Part shown: in pieces, positions 1 through 10,888 of the stretch | Layout of the letters: each line of letters starts with the position of its first letter | How positions within the stretch are numbered: position 1 is the first letter of the stretch | Assembly (NCBI GenBank): GCA_023417655.1 | Contig: JAEZFD010000038.1 | Location: 1-64,000 of the forward strand | Source: Planctomycetota bacterium | GTDB taxonomy: Bacteria > Planctomycetota > Planctomycetia > Planctomycetales > Planctomycetaceae | DNA: 64,000 bases | Direction: 5' to 3' | Program-made: the position numbers and the translations under genes | The notes under the pieces: generated by a model | Told to the model about the DNA's origin: nothing | Seen by the model: only the letters and a program-made list of their open reading frames with translations | Database searches by the model: none

Positions 1-108
<108 letters not shown>

Positions 109-220
109 TTCACGTGTAAGGAACCGAGGTTCTTCGCACGATTTAAAACAAAATCCAGCTTTGATCGCGTCAGCTCAATTGCACAAACGCATTCCAATCG
201 CAAGACTCTCACTAACCAAT

Positions 221-233
221 TTGTCAAAGATCA
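221..233 (-). promoter_or_regulatory. boxA-like antitermination element in the rRNA leader
   Basis: On the minus strand the leader contains TGATCTTTGACAA, close to the E. coli rRNA boxA TGCTCTTTAACAA. It lies about 110 nt upstream of the 16S 5' end and downstream of the promoter. In known rRNA operons boxA loads the NusB/NusE antitermination complex. The assignment rests on sequence and position alone. Confidence 0.6.
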
Positions 234-320
234 TTCCAACTGCCGGAGACAGTTGAGCACCAATTCTTAATCAGGTCGATTAAGTTGTCAGTCGTTTGTG
301 TGACCGGCTTGGTGAGGTGA

Positions 321-348
321 ATAATAGCGGGGCATTTTTGATCGTCAA
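321..348 (-). promoter_or_regulatory. Probable sigma70-type promoter of the rRNA gene
   Basis: On the minus strand TTGACG and TATTAT are separated by 16 bp, near the -35/-10 consensus, with no reading frame between them and the 16S gene. This would give a leader of roughly 200 nt carrying the boxA element. I see nothing else in the space up to the lipoprotein gene that ends at 453, so the rRNA unit appears to start from its own promoter. Confidence 0.6.
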
Positions 349-452
349 CTGACTGGTGCTCAAAAATGTTCCCGATCTCAAAGATTCGCCAGCGATGCGT
401 TGTAAGCGAACTGTGGGACTTACGTTATGAGTTTCGCAATTCCGTCGACCCA

Positions 453-797
453 CTATTTCGCGACGGGGAGTTGGCCCTGAATCTTCTTCGCCAGCTCCTT
501 CCGTTTCTCTGGGGTCGTGGCCCGTCCGAGCTCGTTGAGGTCCTTTTCAACCCGTTTGGCCAGTTCCGGATCCTTCTTCTGTAGCTTCGCGTGCGATTCA
601 AACAAAGGGGCGAGGCCACTCCCTCCCTCTCCATACTCCAAGACGAGATCCAAGCCTGAGCTCAACTGACTCACCAGCTGTTCAGTAGTCGGTTCCACTG
701 GCTCCGGCGGTGGCGCCTGACATCCAAGTATTCCAACGGCCAGTGCCACCACCAAAAGTCCACGAGTCACAAACGAGCGCTTTTCCTGATTCATCAT
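453..797 (-). CDS. Small putative lipoprotein, unknown function
   Basis: Predicted protein of 114 residues. The N-terminus is a lipoprotein signal: positive residues K6 and R7, a hydrophobic stretch about 13-25, and a lipobox ending ILGC with Cys26 as the lipidation site. The mature part is Pro/Glu-rich at first and then Lys/Glu-rich and probably helical (about 70-110). No enzyme motif is visible. The start at 797 is chosen because the signal peptide begins there and GAAGACGAA lies just upstream; upstream in-frame codons would add 68 residues of unlikely composition. It lies between a DUF1559 gene and the rRNA promoter on the same strand. A terminator at 893-932 separates it from the DUF1559 gene, so it is probably transcribed on its own. 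Function unknown. Confidence 0.7.
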   Translation of the reverse strand: MMNQEKRSFVTRGLLVVALAVGILGCQAPPPEPVEPTTEQLVSQLSSGLDLVLEYGEGGSGLAPLFESHAKLQKKDPELAKRVEKDLNELGRATTPEKRKELAKKIQGQLPVAK

Positions 798-892
798 TTC
801 GTCTTCATTAAAGTGAGATTGTCCGATCGCATGCGATCGAGGTTCGACAACACGAACCCGACCATCACGGGTCGACTTTGGTTTCCCGATCG

Positions 893-932
893 AAAAACAC
901 CCTTCGCCAACGAAGCGGTCGGCGAAGGGTGT
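893..932 (-). terminator. Rho-independent terminator downstream of the DUF1559 gene
   Basis: A perfect 12-bp stem (897-908 with 921-932, ACACCCTTCGCC) with a 12-nt loop is followed on the minus strand by a run of T residues (positions 893-897). It lies about 90 bp beyond the stop codon of the DUF1559 gene transcribed in that direction. Confidence 0.85.
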
Positions 933-1019
933 GAACAAATTATCAGATTCCATCCGTAGCCTGCGGCTACTCAGTCGGAGCGACGCAGACAGGCAGACCA
1001 ACAGATATGGAGATACAGA

Positions 1020-2159
1020 TTAGAACTCGCCGACGACTTCGCCGTCAGCGATCCCACCAACTCGGGACCAAGTGAGACGGTCAATATTCTGTCCCACTGT
1101 TCGCACGGCTCCGTCCATCATGAGTGCGTTAACACTTCCGGTATGACGGCTTCTTGCAGGAAACAGCCCCTGCCCGTCGCTGGTATCACACGTTCCACAG
1201 GAGATCGCGTTGGGAACAGGGCTATTCGGGGTGGTGATCGTATTAAAGAGCGACTCGCCAATATTCCCGTAAACCCAGTTTGCTCCGGAGTTTCCGCGGT
1301 AGTTTGAGGCACTGCTCCTGGAGGAAGTGGCCGTCGCGGACCAAGCCTGCACTTGGCTTTCAGTTGGAAACGATGGGCTCGCTCCGCCGGTTGCAACGCC
1401 ACGGTAGATCGTTGCTTCATTCGCGGAGCCACCGTTGGGGCTATTCCCGCCAACTCGGCCGCCATTCCCGATCAAAATTTCCGAAGCGGCGACCACGTTG
1501 GAAGTTCCGTCCTGAACATCCCTGATTCGAACGTTCTTACGGAAGTTGAATGCTCCCACCTGATGCTGGAGATTCTGAGGAGGCTGCGGCGCTGTCCCCG
1601 ACCCAAATCCAAACCAGAATACGGACGGACCAGCACTGAAGGCGTAATTGTTCCCCGGACCTTCGTTGTAGTTGGCTCCAGCGTTCGGAAGCATTGAGAA
1701 GTCAGACGGGCACCGGAATGCGGCAATCGTCGTTCGCTTCAAAGTGCCGTTTGGAGCCGAATTCGGATTCAGATTGAAATTGAACTGGTTATATAGTGCA
1801 GCCTGCTCGAGATAGGGCAGCAGCATTGTCTGGGCTGAAAACGCGACATATGAGTAATTGCCCTCATATCCGAGCTCCGATGCGCGTTCGAAGTTCCCAC
1901 GCGGAAAGATGTTATACGTTTCGTGGTAGTTGTGCATCGCAAGCCCGAGCTGCTTCAGGTTGTTCTTGCACTGACTGCGTCGGGCGGCTTCGCGAGCCTG
2001 CTGCACGGCGGGGAGCAGCAGAGCGATCAGGACGGCAATAATCGCAATCACGACCAGCAACTCGATCAGAGTGAACCCCTGTGCACGTCGCGGGGAGCAT
2101 CTGGACACGGAACGCTGCAAAGGTCCCATTTCTGCGGAAGAACACTTCGAAGACGACAT
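1020..2159 (-). CDS. DUF1559 family prepilin-like protein
   Basis: 379 residues. After a 28-residue basic leader comes the type IV prepilin/pseudopilin motif G28|FTLIE, followed by a long hydrophobic helix (about 29-55) and the QQAREAARR stretch typical of DUF1559 proteins. The C-terminal part ends with the DGAV segment and terminal GEVVGEF of the family. These proteins are presumably processed by a prepilin peptidase and anchored in or exported across the inner membrane; their role is not established. The ATG at 2159 has AAGGAAAG about 11 bp upstream. One of five DUF1559 genes in the window; this one has no companion lipoprotein of the carboxypeptidase-regulatory type. A strong terminator follows at 893-932. 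Confidence 0.93.
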   Translation of the reverse strand: MSSSKCSSAEMGPLQRSVSRCSPRRAQGFTLIELLVVIAIIAVLIALLLPAVQQAREAARRSQCKNNLKQLGLAMHNYHETYNIFPRGNFERASELGYEGNYSYVAFSAQTMLLPYLEQAALYNQFNFNLNPNSAPNGTLKRTTIAAFRCPSDFSMLPNAGANYNEGPGNNYAFSAGPSVFWFGFGSGTAPQPPQNLQHQVGAFNFRKNVRIRDVQDGTSNVVAASEILIGNGGRVGGNSPNGGSANEATIYRGVATGGASPSFPTESQVQAWSATATSSRSSASNYRGNSGANWVYGNIGESLFNTITTPNSPVPNAISCGTCDTSDGQGLFPARSRHTGSVNALMMDGAVRTVGQNIDRLTWSRVGGIADGEVVGEF

Positions 2160-2576
2160 TCTTCAACTTTCCTTGACTGACAACTGAGAAATGAAGCAAA
2201 TTCTAAAAACAAAGCGACAAGTAAGTATCGTCGCCACATCATGTTAAGATGAAACTACAGAACAGCGAGTAGATTCCATCCCGACGATTTCATGACAGTA
2301 CGGACAACCTTCTCGACATAAAGCAGCAGGGTTTTATGGAATAGACGATTTTGTTTCAAATCATAGGCGCACGGTCTGAATCGTATGGGAATCATTTTAA
2401 AAATCGTCCGTTTGGGATGGGGGACTCCAAGTTGTTCGTCCCCGCCCTCCGCCTCAAGCCTGATCTCGCGATCCTCCTTTACCGTCTTCATTTGAGGGCG
2501 AGGACCCATTGACCTGAACTTGAAAATCACGAACAATCCCGAATCGAATCACTGCACCGAGAGAAGGCCACCGGCA
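2160..2576. other. Intergenic region between divergent DUF1559 and clpP genes
   Basis: 417 bp between two divergently transcribed genes, so it should hold both promoters. I could not pick out a convincing -35/-10 pair for either. The reading frame of clpP is open upstream to a TTG at 2520, but the leading 19 residues look non-conserved. No RNA gene or repeat was recognised. Confidence 0.5.
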
Positions 2577-3233
2577 ATGTTTGAAATGAACTCGTCACGA
2601 TTTTCCCCGGTCCAGCCGCAGAACGCGGATTACCAGCGGACGCGGCAGATGACCGTTGGGGATCTGCTTCTGGAAAACCGGATCATCTTTCTTGATGGTC
2701 CGATCCATGACGGGAACGCCAACCTGATTGTCATGAAGCTGCTTTATCTGCAGTCAGAGAACCGACACCAGGACATCCATCTCTATGTGAACTCGCCGGG
2801 CGGGTCGGTCACCGCGACCTTGGCGATCTACGACACGATGCAGTTCCTGGAATGCCCGGTCGCGACTTACTGCGTCGGTCTCGCAGCGAGCGGCGGTGCC
2901 GTCCTGGTCGCCGGCGGAGCTAAGGGCAAGCGACTCATCCTGCCTCACGCCAAGATGATGATTCACCAGCCGTATGGTCAGGTCGGCGGACAGGTTTCTG
3001 ACATCGAGATTCAGGCACGCGAGATTCTGGAAACCCGCTCGGTCCTGAACAAGATTCTGGCCGCTCACACCGGACAGCCGGAAGAAGTGATTGCCCGGGA
3101 CACCGAGCGAGATCGGTACATGTCTCCGTTGCAGGCCAAAGAATACGGTCTTGTGGATGAGATCGTGACTCCCAAGAAGAAGGGTGCAGCCATCGTCGCT
3201 GAAGCGGCTCAGGCTGCTGAAAAGCCGAAGTAA
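2577..3233 (+). CDS. clpP: ATP-dependent Clp protease proteolytic subunit (first copy)
   Basis: Serine peptidase of the S14 family that degrades unfolded or tagged proteins in the cytoplasm together with ClpX/ClpA-type ATPases. 218 residues. The catalytic triad is intact: Ser105 in AASGGA, His130 in MMIHQP and Asp179 in TERDRYM. The Gly after the nucleophilic Ser replaces the Met of canonical ClpP (ASMGA), which the second copy keeps. The ATG at 2577 is preferred because AGAAGG lies 9 bp upstream; a TTG at 2520 would add 19 residues. It is followed after 65 bp by another clpP, so the two may be co-transcribed and form a mixed tetradecamer, as in cyanobacteria and mycobacteria. That is inference. 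The C-terminal tail is Ala/Lys-rich. Confidence 0.95.
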   Translation: MFEMNSSRFSPVQPQNADYQRTRQMTVGDLLLENRIIFLDGPIHDGNANLIVMKLLYLQSENRHQDIHLYVNSPGGSVTATLAIYDTMQFLECPVATYCVGLAASGGAVLVAGGAKGKRLILPHAKMMIHQPYGQVGGQVSDIEIQAREILETRSVLNKILAAHTGQPEEVIARDTERDRYMSPLQAKEYGLVDEIVTPKKKGAAIVAEAAQAAEKPK

Positions 3234-3298
3234 TCGGTTTCCCCTGCCTTCACACTCTCTGCGTTACGATCTGCAACACCCAATACGAGAACACTTCC

Positions 3299-3898
3299 AT
3301 GTCGACACTGGTTCCATTTGTCGTAGAGAAGTCCGGTCGCGAAGAACGCGCGATGGACATTTACAGCCGTCTGCTCAAAGATCGGATCATCTTCCTGGGA
3401 TCACAGGTCAACGATCAGGTTGCCAACCTGCTCGTCGCTCAGATGCTGTACCTGCAGTTTGAAGACCCGAAGTCAGACATCCATATGTACATCAACTCCC
3501 CCGGGGGTTCGGTGACAGCTGGTCTGGCGATCTATGACACCATGCAGTACATCACCTGTGATGTCGCAACTTATTGCATGGGGCAGGCGGCAAGTATGGG
3601 AGCCATGCTGCTCACCGCAGGAGCCGCCGGGAAGCGCTACGCTCTTCCGAACAGCCGAATCATGATTCACCAGCCGCTGGCCGGGATGGAAGGGACCGCA
3701 ACGGACCTGGAAATTCACGCCAAAGAAGTGATCAAGATGAAGAGGAAGCTGAACGAGATGCTGCTGAAGCATACCGGTCAGACTCTCGAAGCCATTGAAC
3801 GCGACACTGACCGCGACAACTTCATGTCCGCAGAAGAAGCTGTTTCCTACGGTCTTGTTGACAAGGTGCTCGAACGAGTCCCTCACGTCGCTTCTTAA
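3299..3898 (+). CDS. clpP: ATP-dependent Clp protease proteolytic subunit (second copy)
   Basis: Canonical-length ClpP of 199 residues. The catalytic triad is Ser99 (QAASMGA), His124 (IMIHQP) and Asp173 (DTDRDNFM), and the NSPGGSV strand is at 66-72. It is closer to standard bacterial ClpP than the upstream copy. It lies 65 bp downstream of the first clpP on the same strand with no terminator between, which suggests one transcript. No clpX follows; the next gene is an unrelated lipoprotein. The ATG at 3299 gives the usual N-terminus, including the short segment that in other ClpPs is removed by autoprocessing. Confidence 0.97.
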   Translation: MSTLVPFVVEKSGREERAMDIYSRLLKDRIIFLGSQVNDQVANLLVAQMLYLQFEDPKSDIHMYINSPGGSVTAGLAIYDTMQYITCDVATYCMGQAASMGAMLLTAGAAGKRYALPNSRIMIHQPLAGMEGTATDLEIHAKEVIKMKRKLNEMLLKHTGQTLEAIERDTDRDNFMSAEEAVSYGLVDKVLERVPHVAS

Positions 3899-3938
3899 AG
3901 TTCCACTTTCGTCACAAAGATTGTTGCCTTTTGAATCA

Positions 3939-3971
3939 GTGAGGGCTCAGGACTCATCCCTGAGCTCTCAC
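3939..3971. promoter_or_regulatory. Strong hairpin between clpP and the next lipoprotein gene
   Basis: Positions 3939-3951 pair with 3959-3971 in a 13-bp stem containing one G-U pair, with a 7-nt loop. There is no T-run after it, so it is not a classical intrinsic terminator. It may protect the 3' end of the clpP mRNA. A second, smaller perfect hairpin (7 bp, 4018-4034) lies 17 bp before the next start codon. Confidence 0.5.
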
Positions 3972-4050
3972 ATTGAGATCTCTGTATTCAGGGAACAATG
4001 ATCTGTTCTCTGCCTTTGAGAGTCCCCGACTCTCATCATTGTGAGCCGTC

Positions 4051-5007
4051 ATGAAGACCTCAGGTCGAGCATGGAAGTTCGAGTCGCGACTCGTTCCGTT
4101 AGGAACCAGTCTCGTGTGGCTTGCACTCTGCTCGTCCTGCGCGACCCGTGGAAATGTCGAACTCCTTGAAGCGCAATTGCGTTCCCAGGAATCTGTCATT
4201 CACCAATACGAGCGTCGCGTCTCAGAACTGGAGAACACGCTGGCGGCGTCGGAGAAAGAAATTGACCTGATGCGAACCGCATTGGCAGGTCAGTCAACTC
4301 CGATCGCGTTCCAGGAAGACCGCCAGAGTCTTTCCCGGGCTAAAGACCTTGTGTTCAACACCCTCCTCACAGGGGGGCAAGATCAGGATTCTGCGCCGGG
4401 TGACGAGGCATTTCAGGCCACGCTTTATCCTTGTGATTCTCACGGGGAAATCGTGAAGCTGGAAGGGGACCTTGAGATCGAGGCGATTGACCCGTCCCAA
4501 ACTCCGGGAGATCGTTCACTCGGTCGCTGGAGATACTCTTCAGCTGAGGCCAGAAAGCTCTGGCATACCGGATTTCTGGCATCTGGCTATCAGATTCGTG
4601 AAGCGTGGCAGAAGAATCCCATCGGGTCGAAGGTTGTGCTGATCGCCCGGCTCACGACAGTCGACGGCCGCACTTTCGAGGCCACTCATACGCTGCCTGT
4701 GACGAAGCCTGAGGACTCGACGATTGCCAAAGCATCGCTGAAGTCGGACGGAAAGAAGGGGAAAATCCAGAAGGTGTCCGGCGAGGTTGATTCTGAGACC
4801 CGCCGCGTCCCGGACCCTGAGCCCGCCGACTGGGCACGTGAGCTCCCCTTGAACTCCGGATTGAAGAAGAGGCCGACTCCGTCGAAGCTGCAGGACAGTG
4901 CAGCCTCGCGGGAGAAATTTTCATCGGTCCCGGCCGTGGATCTGACCGGGGAAGGTCTGAAAACTTCAGACCGCTGGACTGACGCCGATGCACCTGTCGT
5001 TCGGTAA
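4051..5007 (+). CDS. Putative lipoprotein with N-terminal coiled coil
   Basis: 318 residues. A basic N-terminus and short hydrophobic segment (about 14-29) end in a lipobox-like LCSSC with Cys30 as the probable lipid anchor. Residues about 36-75 (ELLEAQ...SELENTLAASEKEIDLM) form a strong heptad pattern and should make a coiled coil. The middle part resembles a beta-rich envelope domain without a recognised motif, and the C-terminal third is Ser/Pro/Lys-rich and probably disordered. I do not recognise the family; a planctomycete-specific envelope protein is the best guess. It stands alone between clpP and the convergent polyprenyl synthase gene. Confidence 0.75.
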   Translation: MKTSGRAWKFESRLVPLGTSLVWLALCSSCATRGNVELLEAQLRSQESVIHQYERRVSELENTLAASEKEIDLMRTALAGQSTPIAFQEDRQSLSRAKDLVFNTLLTGGQDQDSAPGDEAFQATLYPCDSHGEIVKLEGDLEIEAIDPSQTPGDRSLGRWRYSSAEARKLWHTGFLASGYQIREAWQKNPIGSKVVLIARLTTVDGRTFEATHTLPVTKPEDSTIAKASLKSDGKKGKIQKVSGEVDSETRRVPDPEPADWARELPLNSGLKKRPTPSKLQDSAASREKFSSVPAVDLTGEGLKTSDRWTDADAPVVR

Positions 5008-5110
5008 ACGCGAAACGTTTCCCTGCTGAGACCGGTGCCGGGGCGCGTTCAAAACTCACGGTCGCGACACTGCTGTCAGCGCATCCGTCGCTCGATTCCC
5101 GTGGAATGTT

Positions 5111-6103
5111 TCAGCAGCTTCTCTCAATGGAAAGATCTGGAAGTTGCATCAGCAGATCCTTTGCCCCAGACTCTGGCAACTTGGCAAGTTGCGATCGGGC
5201 TTCTTCGGCAAACCGGCGTGCGGTCGCCAGCGACTCCTCCAGAAATCCCTGATCGCGAAGCTGTTGCAGGACGGTTCGCTGTCCTTCAGGCGTGAGGGTC
5301 TCCAGTGTGTGCGTCAGTCGATCACGATCAGCACCAGACGTACCTTGAATCAGGCGAATCACCGGCAGCGTCAGTTTCTGCTGGGCAAGATCGGTTCCCA
5401 ATGTCTTGCCGATCGTGTCTTCCATCCCGACGAGGTCGAGGACGTCATCGGCGATCTGAAAAGCCATTCCGAGACTTCGGCCGTAGCTTTCCATGGCCTT
5501 GATGGTGGTCTCGTCGGCTCCGGCGTAGATCGCACCCAGTTCGCAGGAGACGGCACACAGTTCGGCCGTCTTCCCGTTGATGATCGAATAGTATTCTTCT
5601 TCCGAAAGGACCAGGTTCCCGCGATTACGGGTTTGCAAGAGCTCGCCTTCACAAACGCGGTTGGTCGCTCGTCCGATCAGTCGACAGGCGTGCGCGCTGT
5701 TCGTGCTCGCAGCGAGATGGAAGGCGTGGGTGAACAGGAAATCCCCATACAGCACACTCGTCTGGTTGTTCCACCTGACGTTTACTGTTGCGACGTGACG
5801 ACGGACATCGGCTTCGTCCAGCACATCGTCATGCACCAGCGTCGCCGTGTGAATCATCTCAACGACGGTCGCCAGAATCAGATGTTCTTCCTGAATTCCC
5901 CCCAGCGCTTTCGCGACGAGAAGACACAGCATCGGCCGGAGACGCTTCCCGCGAAAACGGCGGGTATGTTCGAGAATGTCGGCAATATAGGGATTCGAGG
6001 AGGCCAGCTCACTGTCAAAGCGTCGATCGACTTCCAGCAGAGAGTTGCCAAGAACGGCGTGCGTTCTTTCAAGCAGTTCTCTGACATTCCGCAACTCACT
6101 CAT
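5111..6103 (-). CDS. Polyprenyl diphosphate synthase (long-chain type)
   Basis: 330 residues, the usual length of trans-polyprenyl synthases. These enzymes extend an allylic diphosphate with isopentenyl diphosphate, here most likely to make the side chain of menaquinone. The substrate-binding GKRLRP is at 52-57, the first Asp-rich motif DDVLD at 92-96 and the second DDVLD at 219-223. The fifth residue before the first motif is Ala87; a small residue there is typical of long-chain products, as in IspB. The ATG at 6103 is chosen because it overlaps the end of moaC by 8 bp and has GAGGA 5 bp upstream, giving likely translational coupling. A start further up (6160) would lie deep inside moaC. The exact chain length cannot be read from sequence. 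Confidence 0.93.
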   Translation of the reverse strand: MSELRNVRELLERTHAVLGNSLLEVDRRFDSELASSNPYIADILEHTRRFRGKRLRPMLCLLVAKALGGIQEEHLILATVVEMIHTATLVHDDVLDEADVRRHVATVNVRWNNQTSVLYGDFLFTHAFHLAASTNSAHACRLIGRATNRVCEGELLQTRNRGNLVLSEEEYYSIINGKTAELCAVSCELGAIYAGADETTIKAMESYGRSLGMAFQIADDVLDLVGMEDTIGKTLGTDLAQQKLTLPVIRLIQGTSGADRDRLTHTLETLTPEGQRTVLQQLRDQGFLEESLATARRFAEEARSQLAKLPESGAKDLLMQLPDLSIERSC

Positions 6104-6608
6104 ATGATTCCTCAACGACTTCTCGTTGTGCGTTGCGGAGGAAATGGCCACTCCGTCCACCCGACTTTTCCAGCAGCTGAATATCAGTGATGATCAGGCC
6201 CCGGTCAACCGACTTGCACATATCATAAACAGTCAGTGCTGCGACAGAGACTGCCGTCAGCGCTTCCATCTCCACGCCCGTCCGGGCCTGCACTGCGACG
6301 GTCGCGATAATGCGAATCCGATCCGGCGGCAGGATCTCGAATTCCAGTTCAACTCGGTCTAAAGGCAGACCGTGACAGAGCGGGATCAGTTCGTCCGTTC
6401 GTTTCGCAGCGAGGATCCCCGCGATGCGAGCAATTCCGAGGACATCGCCCTTCGCGAATTCCCGGTTCCGAATGCGATCGAGTGTTTCTGGCTGCATCAC
6501 GACAAGTCCGCTGGCCCGAGCGAGTCGCGTCGTCACGGGTTTGCCGCTGACGTCGACCATGCGTGCTGCACCAGATTCATCGAAGTGCGAGAAAGCGGAA
6601 TTCGTCAT
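6096..6608 (-). CDS. moaC: Cyclic pyranopterin monophosphate synthase MoaC
   Basis: Converts the MoaA product (3',8-cyclo-GTP) into cyclic pyranopterin monophosphate in molybdenum cofactor synthesis. 170 residues, usual for the family. Conserved blocks are visible: FAKGDVLG with Lys53, LIPLCHG at 75-80, TGVEMEALTAVSVAALTVYDMCK with Glu113/Glu115, Asp129 and Lys132, matching the catalytic Lys and Asp of E. coli MoaC. It precedes and overlaps the polyprenyl synthase gene by 8 bp, an odd functional pairing. Another molybdenum cofactor gene, mobA, lies at 28 kb. Confidence 0.96.
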   Translation of the reverse strand: MTNSAFSHFDESGAARMVDVSGKPVTTRLARASGLVVMQPETLDRIRNREFAKGDVLGIARIAGILAAKRTDELIPLCHGLPLDRVELEFEILPPDRIRIIATVAVQARTGVEMEALTAVSVAALTVYDMCKSVDRGLIITDIQLLEKSGGRSGHFLRNAQREVVEESYE

Positions 6609-6823
6609 TGTCCCTTTCCTCTCGCGATCAGAACATCATCCCAAGTCATCTGCCGACGGACCGGGAGACCCTTTTGTCGTGCAGGTTTCGCCGTGGCAGC
6701 TAACTCTATGATAGTGATCTGTCTGCTGTTCGACACTTTGTTACGAAGACTGGTTCTCCCCTGGAGCGATGTCCTGTCAGAAACCTGAAAGAATTTGGCG
6801 GCTTTCCTTCGCGACACCTAGGC

Positions 6824-6841
6824 TTCTCAGAATTCTGAGAA
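6824..6841. promoter_or_regulatory. Perfect 18-bp palindrome in the moaC / thioredoxin-NHL divergent region
   Basis: TTCTCAGAATTCTGAGAA is perfectly self-complementary. It lies in the 632-bp intergenic region (6609-7240) between two divergently transcribed genes, about 215 bp upstream of moaC and 400 bp upstream of the secreted protein gene. Such a symmetric site fits an operator for a dimeric regulator, but none is encoded nearby. Otherwise I see only a short GAGGG/CCCTC hairpin near 6909 and no gene in this region. Confidence 0.45.
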
Positions 6842-7240
6842 ACGGACCGGGAAAGGGAGTCAGGGCCGGAATGCCGGTCGCATGAAGACAGGACTAGGTA
6901 GATCGGGCGGAGGGTGGCCCTCAGGTGGGCTCTTGTCTACTATGGACAACGCATCGAAATTCGGGGAGCGGATTGTTCCCACCTGCCTCATAGGGTTCCC
7001 GCCTGACTCGTCGACAGATCGTCTCACCTGACAGCAATGCCCCACGCAGCGCTGCCGCGGCTGAATGATCTGCCATCAAAATCCTTGCCCGGCAGCCGAA
7101 CTCCCGAAACGGTTCGATTCACGACGTTACCAAAATTTGCTGTCCCTGATCCCACGTTGATCCAGTTTGGGCCAGACTCCCGCGTCGGGAATGATTTCCC
7201 GTGTGGCATGAGTTGCTCAAACAGCTGGAAGGAGCTGCTC

Positions 7241-9301
<2,061 letters not shown>

Positions 9302-9488
9302 ACGGTTGATTGAAGGCGCCGCCCCGGACCGGGGACTGGAGAGCAATCTTCAAATCCCCTAGACTCCGGACGACCGAAAGTCCGGCAGGAGCAACACGTT
9401 CCTGCCGGTCCGCCTGAACCGATTTGGCTCAGGTGCGGTCAGACCAGTGAATCTGTCTTTGATCTGCTGATATTCCGAAAGACGAGCG

Positions 9489-10602
9489 ATGGATAGCGAA
9501 CTGCGCGACCAGATTGAGACCTTGACCGAACGGGTCATCCAACTCAAGGACTCTCTTTGACTATGCTGACAAGCAAAACCGAGTCAAAGAAATTGATGAA
9601 CTGATGTCTGCCCCTAACTTCTGGGATAACCAGGAGAAGGCTCAGACTCTGATCGCAGAACTTCGCCGGATCCGTGCGGTCCTGAAGCCGCTGGACGAAT
9701 TGACAACCGGTCTGGATGACTTAGGCGTTCTCATCGAGTTTGATGCAGAAGAGAGTACGTCTGAGACGCAGGAAGAAATCCGCACGACGGTCGATTCCCT
9801 GCTGAAAAAGCTGGAAGCGGCCGAACTACAGGCCAGCATGAAGAACCCGGAAGATGCCGGGAACGCCTATATGACCATTCAGGCGGGAGAAGGGGGAACC
9901 GATTCCGCCGACTTCGCCGACATGCTCATGCGCATGTATCTTCGCTGGGCGGAAAACAACGGATACAAGATCGAAGAGATCGACAAATCCGAAGGGGAAG
10001 AAGCCGGGATCCGGAATGTCACCCTGCACATCCAGGGGGACTATGCCTTCGGTTACATGAAGGGCGAAACCGGGAATCACCGTCTGATTCGCATCAGTCC
10101 TTTCGATTCCGCCGGACGCCGTCATACGGCTTTCGCCGCTGTCGACGTTACTCCCGATCTGGGCGACTCGGTCGATATTGAAGTCGACTGGGAAGACAAC
10201 AAAATTGTTCGTGAAGACGTGTTCCGGGCAGGTGGAGCAGGTGGCCAGAAGGTCAATAAGACCAGTTCCGCCATCCGGTTGACACACTTGCCGAGCGGCG
10301 TCGTCGTCCAGTGTCAGAACGAACGCAGCCAGCATCAGAATCGGGCTCTCGCTCGAAAGATGCTCGTCGCCAAGCTGTATCAGCTGGAGCAGGAAAAGCA
10401 GGAAGCGGCCAATGCGGCCCGTCGGGGCGAGAAATCGAAGATCGGTTTCGGCGGTCAGACAATCCGTCACTATGTCCTGCAACCGCAACAGTTTGTGAAG
10501 GATGACCGGACGGACCTGCGACAGAGCAATCCGCTGGAAGTCCTCGACGGAGCCCTCGAACCGTTTCTGGAATCCTATCTCCGGTGGAGTATCGCCAAGT
10601 AA
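9489..10602 (+). CDS. prfB: Peptide chain release factor 2, expressed by programmed +1 frameshift
   Basis: RF2 recognises UGA/UAA stop codons and triggers peptide release. The coding sequence is split: 23 codons from ATG 9489, an in-frame TGA at 9558-9560, then the rest in the +1 frame from 9559 (GAC). The joined product is 370 residues, against 365 in E. coli. The tripeptide anticodon SPF is at about 203-205 and the catalytic GGQ at about 251-253, within the expected RAGGAGGQKVNK context. Without the shift only a 23-residue peptide is made, so the gene is autoregulated as in most bacteria. The second reading frame alone, from ATG 9604, would lack part of the N-terminal domain. The start has only a weak Shine-Dalgarno sequence. 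Confidence 0.96.
9546..9561 (+). promoter_or_regulatory. prfB programmed +1 frameshift signal
   Basis: The site reads AAGGACTCTCTTTGAC. It combines a Shine-Dalgarno-like AAGGA, a slippery CTT codon (9555-9557), an in-frame TGA (9558-9560) and a following C, the poor UGA-C termination context. It matches the E. coli prfB signal except that the internal Shine-Dalgarno is slightly weaker and one base further from the slip codon. Slow recognition of UGA when RF2 is scarce favours the shift. Confidence 0.93.
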
Positions 10603-10888
10603 GTACTGGCTTCGACAAGGCGGGTTCGCCTCGCCTTATTGAAGGCCATCCGGAAACGATTCCGGAAACTGCTCCGGATTCATGCTGTTGATCAGATCGA
10701 ATCCTGATGCGAGAATGCGGCTTCAGGCGTTTCTGCCCGAAAGGGTGAGAAGCGGCCCGTTCCCAAAAAACTCTGTTGCATTTTCATTCCTCGTGCGAGC
10801 CATCTGGACCGTCGGGGATGCAAACTGCTCTTCGCCTTCCTGTCAGGTGATTTCGCCTGACTTGACCCGCTGATGAAAGAAATTTGCG

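Noticed and set aside
5144..6190. Plus-strand frame (348 codons) opposite polyprenyl synthase
   Set aside because: Antisense to a gene with intact motifs and no domain of its own.
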